This document shows positions 44,601-45,076 of a DNA stretch of 45,076 nt, piece by piece (within the stretch, counting starts at the first letter, position 1; each line of letters starts with the position of its first letter). The notes beneath the pieces are model-generated. The model saw only the letters and a program-made list of their open reading frames with translations. It made no database searches and was not told the origin of the DNA. This DNA is from an uncultured Duodenibacillus sp. GTDB lineage: Bacteria > Pseudomonadota > Gammaproteobacteria > Burkholderiales > Burkholderiaceae_F. The stretch spans positions 1 through 45,076 of the forward strand of contig CALXQK010000001.1 of the NCBI GenBank assembly GCA_944390745.1. The letters are read 5' to 3'. The translations under genes and the position numbers were made by a program.

Positions 44601-45076
44601 CGAGGGCAGCTTTGTGGGTCTTTCCAATGCAGCCGAAGGCACCTTCAAGCTTGCCGACAGCATCAGCGGCGCTGATCTGGCAAACGTCAGCGTTGTGACG
44701 GACAACCCGTTCATCAGCGCCGGCTCGGCGCAGGCTGACGGCACCATCACCGCCCAGGTTGACGCGGCCAACGGTCTTGGGGCGCTCGCCTCGACCGGTC
44801 TGCAGGCCATGACCCGCCGTGCGGACACGGCGCTTGCTCAGACGATTGCCGACCGTACCTCGATTGACCAGGAGCTTGCTGCGGGTCTGAACCTCTGGGT
44901 GGACGTCGCGGGCGAGACCTACAAGGCCAATGACCTTGACAACGGCGGTGAATTCGAGGCCGACATGGGCTACGGCACCTTCGGCGGCGACGTGGGCTTC
45001 GGCAGCTTCACCGTCGGCGGCGCCTTCCAGTACGGCACGGGTTCGCTCAGAAGCTCGGTTTCGAACATCAAGAACG
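41653..45076 (+). CDS. large autotransporter (type Va), 3' end beyond the window
   Basis: An open frame from ATG 41653 to the window edge, 1141 codons with no stop. Residues 1-50 are an extended signal peptide: the ESPR-like MNRTFKIIFSKSRGANVVAS, then a charged segment and a hydrophobic AAAVAAAFASGAVLA cleavage region. The passenger (about 51-1040) is Gly/Ser/Thr/Asn-rich with beta-helix repeats such as NNGTINVESG and NNGTINADG, RGTIDL, YGTINV and GGA/SG-rich turns. From about 1045 (LASTGLQAMTRRADTALA) the barrel domain begins, with LWVDVAGETYKAND and GYGTFGGDVGFGSFTVGG. It is probably a surface adhesin or similar, exported by Sec and the Bam complex. AGGA precedes the ATG. Codon use is less GC-rich than in the neighbours. 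Confidence 0.9.
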   Translation, partial: MNRTFKIIFSKSRGANVVASEAASSVQKKGTKLVLAAAVAAAFASGAVLAEEFSYEQSSGNSGYLATTAEETSRTFAEGDVLKMTITGDETRAYGLLASGDSHQFANRGTIDLNLATENVADSWKVKGMMADAGGTAVNYGTINVLKAYGMTVGSTAGSENVSNTIINEGVINVQSGAGMEGAPTGAAGTTGTARAVVTNNGTINVESGIGLLVSGSNGTIANNGTINADGLIAVLVQAEEGKTTQGNVITFGAESSTSGTVQINKSVQGTRITFADGALLDGRIVDNGTGTVIEGSVDISGQGEQEVGAGIYLGAGSSLNLKDSTFANNQVAGADVYGGAIHSYGSPVVLTSTVFEGNSAVSTGANVGSNGVQKGAAGGAVMLKGNADTVFTDVVFTNNSAAAEKTDDTTGGYAYGGALMVDYSTGTATGVERASDVTFKITKDLLYTGNTVSSDSTAESFDTYGYHVPTAQAGGFLFLDRGSVAQFDVDEGRTLTIGSAVTNDDTDGIASSIPNTNTDNNGGRHADITKTGLGSVVINGSLQKYYGTMTVEAGSLSVNSDWTLKNAVTVGEGAVLALASFDLASADESGNQDVSGSKLAGTLTVAGTLQTSSGQIFTQAASETQTSAGALVHSTEQLAVTGTIALNDAAYTLDYAQSVGDVFKQAYAESGRVELLGQLVGQNDSTLTLDEVENIAPEVMLNTVTIASEDKNLQIGGTVPSDLTTTAYRANGLSVGDLDLGSANIVTVDGGETLSLAGQGGELIATTAQEGVQVTVQNGSQLALGASSSQGGRISGSVALADAASVLSVAGPAGFEVSAITGEGSVMVGNDSAAGRLNVQSLEGFTGTVFVDPAWGEGVNQVTEASSFGVYEASSLGAQIAAGRNSVVALGADGASAASAFEKISAASGLQWGTDVTAAAYVDKPVSFTGTGGVVVDGSLTAAPAAVTAGTISIASSGMLIANQAAAPADGSALIGGTVALAEGSFVGLSNAAEGTFKLADSISGADLANVSVVTDNPFISAGSAQADGTITAQVDAANGLGALASTGLQAMTRRADTALAQTIADRTSIDQELAAGLNLWVDVAGETYKANDLDNGGEFEADMGYGTFGGDVGFGSFTVGGAFQYGTGSLRSSVSNIKN

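Overview
The window looks like chromosomal DNA of a GC-rich betaproteobacterium. The gene content and order (tsaB-rimI-family 4 uracil-DNA glycosylase, pepA-holC followed by a small conserved-position gene, ilvB-ilvN-ilvC, trpE-trpG, YihY, LapB) fit Burkholderiales. The autotransporter with an extended signal peptide and a second, stand-alone autotransporter-type barrel make Sutterellaceae (Sutterella/Parasutterella-like) my best guess. That lineage is inferred from protein recall, not from a search.

Layout. 1-1089: a type I-E-like CRISPR array with 17 intact repeats and one decayed repeat at the left edge; no cas genes are in view. 1225-1301: tRNA-Asp(GTC). 1355-2656: a flavin-reductase-like gene with its TetR regulator, divergent from ppiD (2898-4832). 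5160-8714 (minus): DMT transporter, orphan FixJ-type response regulator and prolyl-tRNA synthetase. 9006-13863 (plus): yihY, tsaB, rimI, uracil-DNA glycosylase and lapB. 14292-15308: a two-HTH protein and a convergent DUF4186 protein. 15514-18051: pepA, holC and a small gene. 18145-20280 (minus): rpe and lysC. 20718-21851: a D-threonine-aldolase/D-serine-dehydratase-like enzyme. 22678-24745: trpE-trpG behind a 700-nt leader. 24813-26657 (minus): acyl-CoA synthetase. 27697-28533: TrmH/SpoU RNA methyltransferase. 28637-31399 (minus): two tandem Na+-dependent (NSS/SNF) transporters. 32151-35502: ilvBNC. 35805-37473 (minus): Nudix hydrolase and barrel-only outer-membrane protein. 37837-40482: LysE exporter, GNAT acetyltransferase, M20 peptidase. 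40720-41266: two small unknown genes. 41653 to the end: a large autotransporter, cut by the window edge.

Most of the window is housekeeping. The unusual content sits in the long non-coding stretches. (i) A run of nine C lies between a -35-like TTGTAC and a -10-like TACAAA upstream of the autotransporter, the layout of a phase-variable promoter. (ii) The 1-kb gap 26658-27696 holds a three-segment attenuator-like RNA fold ending in a 17-bp bidirectional terminator, two NtrC-type boxes and a perfect FNR-type box, with no protein gene that explains them. (iii) Two more NtrC-type boxes, 53 bp apart, lie between the NSS transporters and ilvB. (iv) A 37-codon ORF with three Trp codons precedes trpEG. 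(v) The DUF4186 protein has beta-clamp-binding-like pentapeptides near both ends. Together the gap elements suggest, as inference only, a nitrogen/oxygen-responsive RNA plus nitrogen control around amino-acid uptake and branched-chain synthesis.

Long antisense ORFs over ppiD, proS, lysC, fadD-like, pepA and other genes are high-GC shadows and were left out.
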